This document shows positions 50,580-59,394 of a stretch of DNA of 64,000 nucleotides, piece by piece. The DNA lies in the NCBI GenBank assembly GCA_963741385.1, contig CAVUHO010000014.1, forward strand, positions 434,001 to 498,000, written 5' to 3'. The stretch is from Sulfomarinibacter sp963741385. Its GTDB lineage: Bacteria; Acidobacteriota; Thermoanaerobaculia; Thermoanaerobaculales; Sulfomarinibacteraceae. A program made the translations under genes and the position numbers. Below the pieces are notes generated by a model that did not search any database, was not told where the DNA came from, and saw only the letters and a program-made list of their open reading frames with translations. The first letter of the stretch is position 1; the number at the start of each line of letters is the position of its first letter.

Positions 50580-51692
50580 TCACACCCCGGGGCCGCCGTC
50601 ATCGCCGAAGTTGATTCCGAGATCCCGCGCCGTCAGCATGGTGTCGCAGTCGAGCGGCACCGACTTCATGCGTTCGGTCGCCACCTCCAGCGGCACCGCG
50701 AGAACCGTCGGAGGGTCGAGCGCGACCATCACATCGAAACGCCGTTCCGCCACCATCCGCACCGCTGCCGCTCCGAACCTCAAAGCGAGAAGCCGATCGA
50801 AGGTTGTCGGACCGCCGCCGCGCTGCAGGTGGCCGAGCACGACCGTCCGGGTCTCCTTGCCGGTTCGTTCCTGGATCTCCCGTGCCACGCGCACGCTGAT
50901 CCCACCGAGCAGCTTTTCGCGGCCCTCTCCCTGGTCCTTCGCCTCCATCTCACCGTCGCGGGGCCGCGCTCCCTCCGCCACCACGACGATGGAAAAGCGG
51001 CGGCCGTGCGCCTCGCGGTCCATGATCTTGTCGCAGACGGAGGCAATGTCGTAGGGAATCTCCGGGATCAGCACCACGTCCGCGGTCGCCGAGACGCCTG
51101 AGTGAAGGGCGATCCAACCGGCGTACCGGCCCATCACCTCGACCACGAATACCCGTTCATGGGCCTCGGCGGTCGAGTGGAGCCGGTCGATCGCCTCGGT
51201 GGCGACGGTCACGGCGGTGTCGAAGCCAAAGGTGACCACGGTGCCCGAAAGGTCGTTGTCGATGGTCTTGGGCACTCCGACGATCGGCATACCCTTGGCG
51301 ACAAGTCCGTTGGCGATCCGCATCGAACCATCGCCGCCGATGGCGATAAGAGCGTCGATCTTGAGCCGGCGGAAATTCTCGACGACCTCGTCGGAGCGAT
51401 CCACCAGACCGGTGTCGCCGCCGGGCAGCGTGACCGGGTACTCGAACGGACTGTTGCGGTTGGTGGTGCCGAGGATTGTGCCCCCGAGATGAGTGATCCC
51501 GCGCACCGAATCCCGGTCGAGCTGCATGATTTTCGACGTATCGAGGAGGCCTTCGTAGCCCTTGCGGATGCCCAGCACCTCCCAGCCCCTGCGCAGGGCC
51601 GAAAGCACGATGGAGCGGATGACTGCGTTGAGCCCCGGGGCATCGCCGCCGCCGGTGTTAACCGCGATCCTGCGGATCTTTTCCAACTCCAC
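50580..51692 (-). CDS. pfkA: 6-phosphofructokinase
   Basis: 370 residues from GTG at 51692. The enzyme phosphorylates fructose 6-phosphate in glycolysis. The donor motif is AIGGDGSMRIA, with Gly where PPi-dependent enzymes have Asp, which speaks for ATP. The substrate loop reads VPKTIDNDLSGT; the Lys before TIDND is typical of PPi-type and of the mixed group III enzymes, whereas E. coli PfkA has Gly there. VVEVMGRYAGWIA and GHLQRGGGPTTFDR are conserved. It may thus be an ATP-type enzyme of the mixed group. The mRNA continues into a small hypothetical gene. Confidence 0.9.
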   Translation of the reverse strand: MELEKIRRIAVNTGGGDAPGLNAVIRSIVLSALRRGWEVLGIRKGYEGLLDTSKIMQLDRDSVRGITHLGGTILGTTNRNSPFEYPVTLPGGDTGLVDRSDEVVENFRRLKIDALIAIGGDGSMRIANGLVAKGMPIVGVPKTIDNDLSGTVVTFGFDTAVTVATEAIDRLHSTAEAHERVFVVEVMGRYAGWIALHSGVSATADVVLIPEIPYDIASVCDKIMDREAHGRRFSIVVVAEGARPRDGEMEAKDQGEGREKLLGGISVRVAREIQERTGKETRTVVLGHLQRGGGPTTFDRLLALRFGAAAVRMVAERRFDVMVALDPPTVLAVPLEVATERMKSVPLDCDTMLTARDLGINFGDDGGPGV

Positions 51693-51742
51693 CCCCGCCC
51701 GGAAGACTTCGCGGCAGTGTACCGCATCGCGACCTGGGAAAC

Positions 51743-51780
51743 AACGTTAAACGTTGGAACGTTTGAACGTTAGAACGTTG
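51743..51780. repeat. AACGTT-type palindromic microsatellite, locus 2
   Basis: AACGTTAAACGTTGGAACGT followed by TTGAACGTTAGAACGTTG lies between the pfkA start and the mdh terminator. It belongs to the family at 33885-33922 and 60191-60235. Confidence 0.75.
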
Positions 51781-51782
51781 AA

Positions 51783-51810
51783 TGAAAACGCCCCCTGCCG
51801 GGCAGGGGGC
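51783..51810 (-). terminator. Rho-independent terminator after mdh
   Basis: Read on the minus strand: GCCCCCTGCC, one-base loop, GGCAGGGGGC, then GTTTTCATT. It lies 21 bases after the mdh stop. Confidence 0.8.
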
Positions 51811-51830
51811 GGGATCGGGTTCGGGTGGGA

Positions 51831-52841
51831 TCAGAGGTTGGCGAGCATCGTGTCCACCTCGCCGCAGGTCTTGCTGACCGCGGTGATGGACTTCGCGAAC
51901 GCCTCTTTTTCGGCGGCGGTGAGGTCGATCTCGAGGACCTTCTCGACGCCATTGGCGCCGACGATGGCCGGCACGCCGACGAACAGGCCCTTGACGCCGT
52001 ACTCGCCCTCGAGCTTGGCGCACACCGGGATGATCTTGCGCTTGTCGAAGATGATTGCTTCGGCCATTTCGAGCGCGGCCCATGCCGGCGACACGAAAGC
52101 GGAACCGAAGCCGAGCAGACCCACCACTTCGCCGCCGGCCTTGCGGGTGCGGGTTTCGATGGCGGCCAGGGTCGCCTCGTCGAGGAACTTGGTCACCGGA
52201 ATGCCGCCGACCAGACAGGACGACCGCACCGGGACCATGTCATCGCCGTGGCCGCCCAGCACTATCGCACTGACGTTTTCAACCGACACGTTGGCTGCGT
52301 CGGCAACGAAGTAGCAGTAGCGGCCCGAGTCGAGCTGTCCGGCCATTCCGAAGAGCTTGCCCTTGGGCGGAGCCAGAGCCTTGTCGAGGGTGTAGACGAT
52401 GGCGTCCAACGGGTTGGCGATGGAGATGATGATGGCGTTCGGGCAGTATTCCTTGATTCCAGCAGCAACCTGCTTGGTGACCTTGAGGTTGATGGTCAGA
52501 AGTTCTTCACGGCTCGGGAAGGTGCCGTCGGGGCGCGCCTTGCGCGGCACACCGGCGGTGTTGATGATGAGTTCCGCACCGGCGATGGCGGAGTAGTCCT
52601 TGGAGCCCACGCAGCGGACATCCGTCCGGATCGTCGGGGTTCCCTCTGCGATATCGAGGCACTTGCCCTTGGAGACCGACTGCTTCTTGGTGACCTCTTG
52701 CCGCTCCGGCGGATCGTCCGGGTTCACGAAAGGCGCCGGGTCGACCAGACCGACTTCGCGGGCCAGCCTGCGTTGGACAATCTCCTGGGTCAGTACGCCA
52801 CCGATGTATCCGCCGCCGATAAGACCGATCTTTTTGAGCAT
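51831..52841 (-). CDS. mdh: Malate dehydrogenase (LDH-like type)
   Basis: 336 residues; ATG at 52841 lies six bases after AAGGAGG. The NAD motif is IGLIGGGYIGGVLTQE. The catalytic His is in LGGHGDDMVPV, and substrate residues lie in AGVPRKARPDG and SIANPLDAIVY. TRTRKAGGEVVGLLGFGSAF fits LDH-like malate dehydrogenases. The chain is about 20-25 residues longer than usual because of an insert after the second strand (VDPAPFVNPDDPPERQEVTK). It closes the TCA cycle together with the OGDH complex. Confidence 0.9.
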   Translation of the reverse strand: MLKKIGLIGGGYIGGVLTQEIVQRRLAREVGLVDPAPFVNPDDPPERQEVTKKQSVSKGKCLDIAEGTPTIRTDVRCVGSKDYSAIAGAELIINTAGVPRKARPDGTFPSREELLTINLKVTKQVAAGIKEYCPNAIIISIANPLDAIVYTLDKALAPPKGKLFGMAGQLDSGRYCYFVADAANVSVENVSAIVLGGHGDDMVPVRSSCLVGGIPVTKFLDEATLAAIETRTRKAGGEVVGLLGFGSAFVSPAWAALEMAEAIIFDKRKIIPVCAKLEGEYGVKGLFVGVPAIVGANGVEKVLEIDLTAAEKEAFAKSITAVSKTCGEVDTMLANL

Positions 52842-53078
52842 CGTCATCCTCCTTGTACCGCCGCCGACCCGTTCCGACCTTGACCGTCGCGCGCCACGCG
52901 TCGGGCGTGTGAAAATTTGCACGAGTTCGCCGTGCGGCAGAAGAATACCACTTCGGCGTCACATTGTGGAGTGAAAAAATGAACTGCAAACCTCCTCAAA
53001 CGAGCAAGTTTCAGTCCTTGTCGCCGTTCCTCCCACGAGCAGCACGATCGAAGTGGTGGATCCCATCCGTCGCCCCCG

Positions 53079-54071
53079 TCACTCCCGGTTGTCAAACCAC
53101 TGTCGGAGTCTTGCCAAACCATCGTTGATGGTGATTTTCGGTTCATATCCGAGATCACGACGGGCCGCGGAGATGTCAAACCAGTGGGCGGAGGCGAAAT
53201 TGCGCGCGATGAACCTCGTCATTGGTGGACCGTTCGAAAATGGCACGAAGCGTTCCACGATTTCGAAGACCGCTCCCGCCGCCACTGCGAGTCCCAACGA
53301 CACCGTGCGCTCCTCCGGCGGCAGGCCGGCAGCGCCGAGAATGCCGTTGATGATCTTCGCAAGCGGCCACGGGTCGCCGTTGCTGATGAAGTACGGACGG
53401 CCTGCGCAGGGCGAACCCGGCGCCAGTCGATCGGCCGCCAGGAGGTGGGCGTCGGCCGCGTTGTCGATGTAGGTCGTGTCGACGAGATTGGCGCCGCCGC
53501 CGACAAAGCGGAGCCGTCCCGACCTCGCCCTCTCGACGAGTTGGGGCATCAGGTTGGTGTCCTCAGGACCCCAGATCAGACGGGGCCGCAGCGCGATTGT
53601 CGACAGGGTGTCGTCGTTGGCCGCCAACACCGCCATTTCAGCCATCGCCTTGGTCTGCGGGTAGGCGGCGTCGAAGTGCTCCGGGTACGGCTCCGACTCG
53701 TCGACCCCGGCGAGATCGCCTCCCCGGTGAACCACGCTCGGCGTGCTGGTGAAGACCAGCTTCGGCACCCCGTGGCGCCGCACGGCCGCGAGCACGTTTT
53801 CGGTGCCGACGACGTTGGTCCGCCGAAACGGCTCGAAGGCGCCCCATGGGTCGACCTTGGCCGCTGCGTGAAAGACGATTTCGCACCCCGCGACCGCCCT
53901 GTCGACAGCCTCGGGATCGGCGATGTCTCCACGAATCTGCTCGACGCCGAGCGCGTCGAGGCGAGGGTAGAGGCCCCTCTGGAGCGAACGCACCGAATAG
54001 CCGCGCTCCACCAGCCGGCGCACCACCGCGCCGCCGAGAAACCCGCCCCCCCCCGTGACCAGGGCCTTCAC
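53079..54071 (-). CDS. oleD: OleD: NAD(P)H-dependent 2-alkyl-3-ketoacid reductase
   Basis: 330 residues; GTG at 54071 overlaps the oleC stop (GTGA). It is an extended short-chain dehydrogenase of the 3-beta-hydroxysteroid dehydrogenase type. The Rossmann motif is VTGGGGFLGGAVVRRL, and the catalytic Tyr-Lys pair is in YPQTKAMAE. In olefin biosynthesis OleD reduces the beta-ketoacid made by OleA to the beta-hydroxyacid. The assignment to OleD rather than to a generic sterol dehydrogenase rests on the oleA, oleB and oleC neighbours. It is the last gene of the cluster. Confidence 0.85.
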   Translation of the reverse strand: MKALVTGGGGFLGGAVVRRLVERGYSVRSLQRGLYPRLDALGVEQIRGDIADPEAVDRAVAGCEIVFHAAAKVDPWGAFEPFRRTNVVGTENVLAAVRRHGVPKLVFTSTPSVVHRGGDLAGVDESEPYPEHFDAAYPQTKAMAEMAVLAANDDTLSTIALRPRLIWGPEDTNLMPQLVERARSGRLRFVGGGANLVDTTYIDNAADAHLLAADRLAPGSPCAGRPYFISNGDPWPLAKIINGILGAAGLPPEERTVSLGLAVAAGAVFEIVERFVPFSNGPPMTRFIARNFASAHWFDISAARRDLGYEPKITINDGLARLRQWFDNRE

Positions 54072-55708
54072 CGCTGGACCCTCGGCGCAGCCCACGCGGC
54101 CAGGGCCGAACGCCCGATCTTGGCGTTGTGGCGGATGTCCACGGGAAATCCCGGGTGGAACAGAACCGTCTCGATCGCCCGGGTGTGAGCGAAGGCGGCA
54201 CCGATTTCGAGGAGCTCGGCGCGCACCCGATCGTGCGCGGTGGCGGCGACGTTCTTCTCGAGCTCGACGCACAGCACCGATCGTTGGTTTCCGGGTTCGC
54301 CCACCCCGACCAACGCAGTGCGGTAGACCTCGGGGTGGGTGTTGAAGACCGATTCGCAGGGCACGGTGTAGAGGTCGCCACCGGACGTCTTCACGCGCTG
54401 CGACTTGCGGCCGCAGAACCACAACCGCCCACGCTCGTCGAAGTAGCCGAGGTCGCCCATGCGGTGCCGTACTCCCCCACCGTCCGCGATCTTGGCCAGC
54501 GCGGTGTGCGCCGGCGAGTTGAAATACTCGTGCGTCACCTGCGGCCCCTTGACCACGATCTCACCGATTTCACCGGTCCGGACTTGCAGACCATCGCTCC
54601 ATTCCGGGATCGATCCATCGTCGATGCCGATCACCGCCGCCTCGATGGAAGGCACCGGCCTCCCGACGCAGGTGCCGGCACCACGGTCGGTGGCGTGGCG
54701 GGTCTCACCCAGGATCTCGTGGCTCGAGGTGGTGGCCACGGGCAGGGACTCGGTGGCTCCGTAGGGGGTGTGGATCGCAGCGTCGCCGGTCAACATCGAC
54801 TGAAAACGCTCGATCACCTGGGGCGACACCGGCGCACCAGCCGAGATCACCCGGCGGAGAGTGGGCAACGTGACGCCATGTTCGACCCCCCACCTCCCCA
54901 CGGCGTCGAGGAGGGCCGGTGAACCGAACATGGTGGTGACGCTGAACTCACGGATCGGCCCGATGATCTTCTCAGGATCGACGCGCGCCGGCCGGGTCGG
55001 GTCCATGTCGGGCACCACGGTGGTCATTCCGAGAGCCGGGTCGAAGAGGGCGAAGAGCGGAAAGGTCGGCAGGTTGACCTCGCCGGGTTGGATGCCGTAG
55101 GCCTCGCGGATCGCCTCGACCTGGGCGGTGAAGTTGCGGTGGCGGTAGACCGCACCCTTCGGCGGCCCGGTGCTGCCGGAGGTAAAGACGATAGCGGCCA
55201 TGTCGTCTGCGGCTGTCGCGGCGATTTCAGTGGTGTTGTTCAACGCACCTGACGCCTCCACCTGTTGGAGGGTGGGTCCGCCCCAGAACCACCGTCGCCC
55301 CACGGTCACGGTGGTGCGGATGGTGGTGCGGGCCCACCCCAGAACGACCCGCGCGGCGTGAGCCTTCGAGATACCGATGAACGCAGCCGGCTGCGCGTTG
55401 CCGAGACAGGCTTTGAGGTGTTTGAGGCCGATCCCGGGATCCACCAGCACCGGCACGGCGCCGGCCTTGAAGAGTGCGAAGGCAAGGGCGAAGAGATCGA
55501 GCCCTGGCGGCACCATCAAGACCGTCCGCACGCCGCGTCCGATCCCGATCGACTCGAGACCGCGGGCGATCCGGTTGGTCCGTTCCTCGAGCACCCGATA
55601 CGTTAGCCGCCCGCCTCGACGCCCCCACGGACACACGATCGCGGTAGCGTCGGGCTGCCGCGCCGCCATCTCCGGCAGGAAGTCCGCGATGTTCGATTTC
55701 TCAGTCAT
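54068..55708 (-). CDS. oleC: OleC: beta-lactone synthetase (AMP-dependent ligase family)
   Basis: 546 residues of the ANL superfamily. The AMP-binding motif is IVFTSGSTGPPKGAVYRH, the second block HTPYGATESLPVA, and the hinge region GDLGYFDERGRLWFCGRKSQ. Most ligases of the family end with a catalytic Lys; here the C terminus has DIRHNAKIGRSALAAWA, which places a Lys near the usual position. OleC uses ATP to turn the beta-hydroxyacid into a cis-beta-lactone. The ATG at 55708 has no clear ribosome site. The stop overlaps the oleD start. Confidence 0.88.
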   Translation of the reverse strand: MTEKSNIADFLPEMAARQPDATAIVCPWGRRGGRLTYRVLEERTNRIARGLESIGIGRGVRTVLMVPPGLDLFALAFALFKAGAVPVLVDPGIGLKHLKACLGNAQPAAFIGISKAHAARVVLGWARTTIRTTVTVGRRWFWGGPTLQQVEASGALNNTTEIAATAADDMAAIVFTSGSTGPPKGAVYRHRNFTAQVEAIREAYGIQPGEVNLPTFPLFALFDPALGMTTVVPDMDPTRPARVDPEKIIGPIREFSVTTMFGSPALLDAVGRWGVEHGVTLPTLRRVISAGAPVSPQVIERFQSMLTGDAAIHTPYGATESLPVATTSSHEILGETRHATDRGAGTCVGRPVPSIEAAVIGIDDGSIPEWSDGLQVRTGEIGEIVVKGPQVTHEYFNSPAHTALAKIADGGGVRHRMGDLGYFDERGRLWFCGRKSQRVKTSGGDLYTVPCESVFNTHPEVYRTALVGVGEPGNQRSVLCVELEKNVAATAHDRVRAELLEIGAAFAHTRAIETVLFHPGFPVDIRHNAKIGRSALAAWAAPRVQR

Positions 55709-55787
55709 TGTTCGCTGTACTCATCTTCTGACACCCGGGCTGAATGTGAAAGGGAGAAAAAAAAAAGGGAGAAAGGGGGCCATCGCA

Positions 55788-55822
55788 ATTTCGGATTTCG
55801 GATTTCGGATTTCGGATTTTGA
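55788..55822. repeat. AAATCCGA/TTTCGGAT microsatellite inside the ole cluster
   Basis: TTTCGGATTTCGGATTTCGG and more of the same lie in the 167-base gap between oleB and oleC. They are followed at 55848-55876 by a CTCCCCTG repeat run that ends just before the oleB stop. The same motif is found at 15649-15684 and 21454-21482. Confidence 0.75.
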
Positions 55823-55875
55823 TCCACGATGCGTGATAAGGGTCGGGTCTCCCCTGCTCCCCTGCTCCCCTGCTC

Positions 55876-56757
55876 TCATGACGATGATAGGAATCGTCTG
55901 ATGATCGGTACGACCTCCTCGGAAGCGTCTTCGAGGATGTAGTGGCCGCAGTCGGGGTAACGGTGGATCTCGGCGTCGGGGTAGATCTGCTTCCACACCT
56001 CGAGGAAGTGGTGGTCGAAGACGAAGTCCTTGTCGCCCCAGCACACCAGCACAGGCCGGTCGCGGAACACGTCGAGCCGTGCCGCCGTATCCGACACGAT
56101 GTCGTAGCCGCGGTCGCCAGCCTTGAGGGGGATGTCCTGGACAAAGCGCAGGGTCGCGATCCGGTCGTTCCAGTTGTCGTACGGCGCGCAGTAGGCATCG
56201 CGGATCTCGTTGGAGAGTTTCTTCCGTGTACAGGCGACGTGGGAGGCGCCGCGGCTGAAGGCGTTGAGCCCGCGCACCATCAACGGTCCCATCGGGGTGT
56301 CGCGAACCATCCAAAGCTGCCACGGAAAGGGCTTGGATTTCGGGAGGTGAAAGGCGGCGGTGTTGAGCACTACCAACCGCTTGATCCGATCGGGGTGACG
56401 GACGGCCCATGCGAGCCCGATCATCCCACCCCAGTCGTGGACCACGAGGTTGATGTCCGTGAGATCGAGCTCGTCCATCAATCGACCGAAATCGTCGATT
56501 CTCCGGCTCAGGGTGTAGTCGTAGCGGTCGTCCCCGGGCTTGTCGGAAAGACCACAGCCCATGTGGTCGGGCACCACCACGCGGTGGTCTTTCCGGAGTT
56601 CGCTCACCAGATCGCGGTAATAAAACGACCACGTCGGGTTGCCGTGCACCGCGACGACGACCTCGCCTTCGCCCTCATCGAGATAATGAAGCCGAAGCCC
56701 ATCGAGGTCGAGCCAGTTTTGTTCAAACGGGTAGAGATGTTTTGCGATCTTCTGCAT
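55876..56757 (-). CDS. oleB: OleB: beta-lactone decarboxylase (haloalkane dehalogenase-like alpha/beta hydrolase)
   Basis: 293 residues. The oxyanion loop is VAVHGNPTWSFYYRDL, the nucleophile Asp108 lies in LVVHDWGGMIGLAW, and the catalytic His is in PDCGHYILEDASEE. These are typical of haloalkane dehalogenase-like proteins. Within an ole cluster the family removes CO2 from the cis-beta-lactone to give the cis-olefin. ATG at 56757 is preceded by GGAAAAAAAG. In the oleA-oleB gap there is a 9-bp hairpin (GCGATTCGC/GCGAATCGC at 56769-56790) that could tune translation. Confidence 0.88.
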   Translation of the reverse strand: MQKIAKHLYPFEQNWLDLDGLRLHYLDEGEGEVVVAVHGNPTWSFYYRDLVSELRKDHRVVVPDHMGCGLSDKPGDDRYDYTLSRRIDDFGRLMDELDLTDINLVVHDWGGMIGLAWAVRHPDRIKRLVVLNTAAFHLPKSKPFPWQLWMVRDTPMGPLMVRGLNAFSRGASHVACTRKKLSNEIRDAYCAPYDNWNDRIATLRFVQDIPLKAGDRGYDIVSDTAARLDVFRDRPVLVCWGDKDFVFDHHFLEVWKQIYPDAEIHRYPDCGHYILEDASEEVVPIIRRFLSSS

Positions 56758-56794
56758 CTTTTTTTCCAGCGATTCGCGGCAGCGAATCGCTTCG

Positions 56795-57811
56795 CTACCA
56801 GATCAACTCGGCCATGGTGCAGTTGATGCCGCTGCCGATGCCCAGGATGGCGATCCTCTGGCCGCGCACCAACCGCCCGGTCTCGGCGAGTTTCGACAGG
56901 GCGATGGGCACGCTCGCGGGCCCGATGTTGCCGAATTCCGGATACAGCCGAAACACCTTCTGCATGTCGATGCCGAGAATTCCGGCGAACTGTTCGGTGT
57001 GGACCTTGCTCACCTGGTGGACCACGAAGTGGTCGATGGCGTCGGCGGTCCACCCGAGGACCTCGGAGGCGCGGCCCCACGTGCGCACCGCCAGCTCCAA
57101 CCCGGCCAGAAGCAGTTCCTTGGTTTTGGTCACCATGTGGTCGATATTGCCGGCACACAAACGGCAGTGCTGGGTCGCGGCGAGGTTGACGCTGCCCATG
57201 AACGGATGACCGTCCGGTTTGAGGTCCGTTCGTCCGAGGACCATGGCGGCGGCGCCGGAGCCGAGGGTCAGTGACGCGAAGTTCTCCCTGAAGGTCGCCT
57301 CGTCGATCTCGGGGCTCTGGAGCAGCTTGACCGTCGAGTCGGTAATCTGCCGGCTCGTCTCACCGTTGACCAGGATGCCGTAGTCGACCTCGCCGCGGTC
57401 GATCATGTTGCCGACCATGTCCATACCGTTGATGAAGCCGAGACACGCGTTGCCGAGATCGAAGTTCATGCAGGTCTCGGGAAGCCCCAACATCGAGTGC
57501 GCGATACAGGCCGTGGAGGGTTCGAGGTAGTCCCGGCACACCGACGTGTTGATGAGAATTCCGAGCCTGGAGCGATCGATACCCGCCGCCGCGATGGCCT
57601 TCTCACCCGCCCTGGCGGCAACCTCGCTGGGCATGGTGCCCTCGTCCCACACGCGGCGTTCCAAGATCCCCGAAAGGTCCCGCAGAAGGTCCGGCCGGAT
57701 GCCCAGCCGCTTCATGGTCGGCGCGAGTTTCTGTTCGATCTCCTCGGACGTGACCCGGTGCGGCGCGTCGACATGGGCGACGCTGAGAACTGACACATTC
57801 TTGAAATTCAT
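56795..57811 (-). CDS. oleA: OleA: acyl-CoA Claisen condensing enzyme (thiolase superfamily)
   Basis: 338 residues; ATG at 57811 follows GGAGAG. It resembles 3-oxoacyl-ACP synthase III but carries the OleA hallmarks: the active-site Cys123 in FDLGNACLGF, the special Glu97 in VCRDYLEPS that is the base for condensation, and late motifs HFVVHQVSKVH and GIGSGINCTMAEL. OleA joins two long acyl-CoAs head to head to a 2-alkyl-3-ketoacid, the first step to long-chain internal olefins. It leads the cluster oleA-oleB-oleC-oleD. Confidence 0.92.
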   Translation of the reverse strand: MNFKNVSVLSVAHVDAPHRVTSEEIEQKLAPTMKRLGIRPDLLRDLSGILERRVWDEGTMPSEVAARAGEKAIAAAGIDRSRLGILINTSVCRDYLEPSTACIAHSMLGLPETCMNFDLGNACLGFINGMDMVGNMIDRGEVDYGILVNGETSRQITDSTVKLLQSPEIDEATFRENFASLTLGSGAAAMVLGRTDLKPDGHPFMGSVNLAATQHCRLCAGNIDHMVTKTKELLLAGLELAVRTWGRASEVLGWTADAIDHFVVHQVSKVHTEQFAGILGIDMQKVFRLYPEFGNIGPASVPIALSKLAETGRLVRGQRIAILGIGSGINCTMAELIW

Positions 57812-57939
57812 TCTTCTCTCCGTGGCTGGCCGCTCACCGGCACTCCGCTCCGGCGACGGATTGCTTCAATATCGCGGCGGTGAGGGTACCATCGCGCACC
57901 GCGGCAAAAAAGGCTCGACGCGGCAAACATCTGTGGTTG

Positions 57940-59265
57940 TCACACTTCGACGTCGATCCAGATCCGGCTTCTCCAGATCAGCGCGAACACCAACGCCTGG
58001 ATCGAACGGTAGACGACCTGACCCGTCCACACGGCGGACATGCCGAAACCCAGCACGGGACCCAGCACATAAGCGGCCGGCAGAAAGAGTACCCACTGCA
58101 TGCCCACCGAGACCCTCATTGCCAAGCGACTGGCGCCGGCGCCCAGGAGGGCATTCAACAGCACGCCGCCGAGGGTTTCCACAGTCATGGTGGCGCCGAG
58201 CAGACGCAGCGGATACCTTGCCAGCTCGATGGTGTGATCGTCGTGGAGAAAGAGCCCGAGCAGCAGGTCGGGAAACACCAGACCCACCAGCGCGCCGCCG
58301 CCGACCAGCAGCATGGCGAGCCTGCTCACGTCCCATCCCCACTCCACCGCATCGTCGCGGTCTCCCCTGCCGAGCGCCTGACCGACCAACGACGCGGCGG
58401 CGAAGCCGAATCCGACACCGGGGAGGATCGCCACCAACAGCAGTTGAACCAGCACGTTCGACGCGGCCAGCTCGGGGGTGCCGATGCGGCCGATGATCCA
58501 GAAGAACGCGGTCATCCCGGCGGCGAAGAAAAAGCTCTGCAGACCCGCCGGGACTGAGAGCTTCAGCATCGAGACCATCGTTCTCCGGTCGACAACACTG
58601 CGCAGAAAACCCGAGCCCCGCGCGTGCCGCACCGCGAGGGTGAAGTAGACCGCGGTCCCGAGGTAGGACGCGATCGACGTACCGATGCCCGCCCCGGCGA
58701 CGCCCAACGCGGGCAGACCGAGGTGGCCGAAGATCAACAGCCAGTTGAGGATGATGTTGCAGACGTGCATGATGACCAGAGTCTGTAGATATCTCCTCGA
58801 CTGGCTGATGCCGTTCCAGAAACCGCGAAACGCGAAGTTCATGCCGATCGCCGTCATGCCGACCAGCCGGGCACGAAAATACGGGATTCCGAGGGCCACC
58901 ACTTCCGGGTCCTGCACCAGAAGTGGATAGAGGCGGTCGGCGAAAACGATCAACAGCAGCGACCACGGCACCGCCACCGCCAGCGCGATCAGCAGGCCTG
59001 CGTTGAGCGGAGAGGCCGTTTCGTCCCTACGGCCCTCGCCGAGACGCCGCGCAGCGATCGCCTGAACCCCGGCGGACAGACCCATGATGAAGGCCATCGC
59101 CATGAAGTTGGCGAAGCTCCCCATACCGACCGCAGCCAGTGCGGAGGGACCGAGGCTGCCGACCATGGCGGTATCGACCAGGTTGAGGACATTCTGCGAC
59201 ACCATGCCGCCGATGATCGGAAGCGCCAGCGTCAAGATGGTCCCGGTTCGTTGGCGATCGAGCAC
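57940..59265 (-). CDS. MATE family efflux transporter
   Basis: 441 residues from GTG at 59265, with AGAAGGGGG just upstream. Twelve hydrophobic helices in two similar halves are visible: LALPIIGGMVSQNVLNLVDT opens the first half and KLSVPAGLQSFFFAAGMTAF the second. MATE proteins export cationic or polyketide-like compounds with Na+ or H+. It lies 128 bases upstream of oleA on the same strand and could share the transcript. Hydrocarbons are not known MATE substrates, so a link with the ole products is only a possibility. Confidence 0.85.
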   Translation of the reverse strand: MLDRQRTGTILTLALPIIGGMVSQNVLNLVDTAMVGSLGPSALAAVGMGSFANFMAMAFIMGLSAGVQAIAARRLGEGRRDETASPLNAGLLIALAVAVPWSLLLIVFADRLYPLLVQDPEVVALGIPYFRARLVGMTAIGMNFAFRGFWNGISQSRRYLQTLVIMHVCNIILNWLLIFGHLGLPALGVAGAGIGTSIASYLGTAVYFTLAVRHARGSGFLRSVVDRRTMVSMLKLSVPAGLQSFFFAAGMTAFFWIIGRIGTPELAASNVLVQLLLVAILPGVGFGFAAASLVGQALGRGDRDDAVEWGWDVSRLAMLLVGGGALVGLVFPDLLLGLFLHDDHTIELARYPLRLLGATMTVETLGGVLLNALLGAGASRLAMRVSVGMQWVLFLPAAYVLGPVLGFGMSAVWTGQVVYRSIQALVFALIWRSRIWIDVEV

Positions 59266-59394
59266 GCTCCCCCTTCTGGATCGGCGGCCAGAATACGACG
59301 GCTCGCGGCCGGAGGATACCCAGCCCGCTGGACGGGATCGCGATTGGTGTGTCACCATGTGGACAACGTTCGACGACAGATCCTGGAGGAACCC

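Noticed and set aside
53079..54422. Longer start for oleD reading into oleC
   Set aside because: The added 117 residues are a shadow of oleC in another frame. The GTG at 54071 overlaps the oleC stop and opens with the Rossmann motif.
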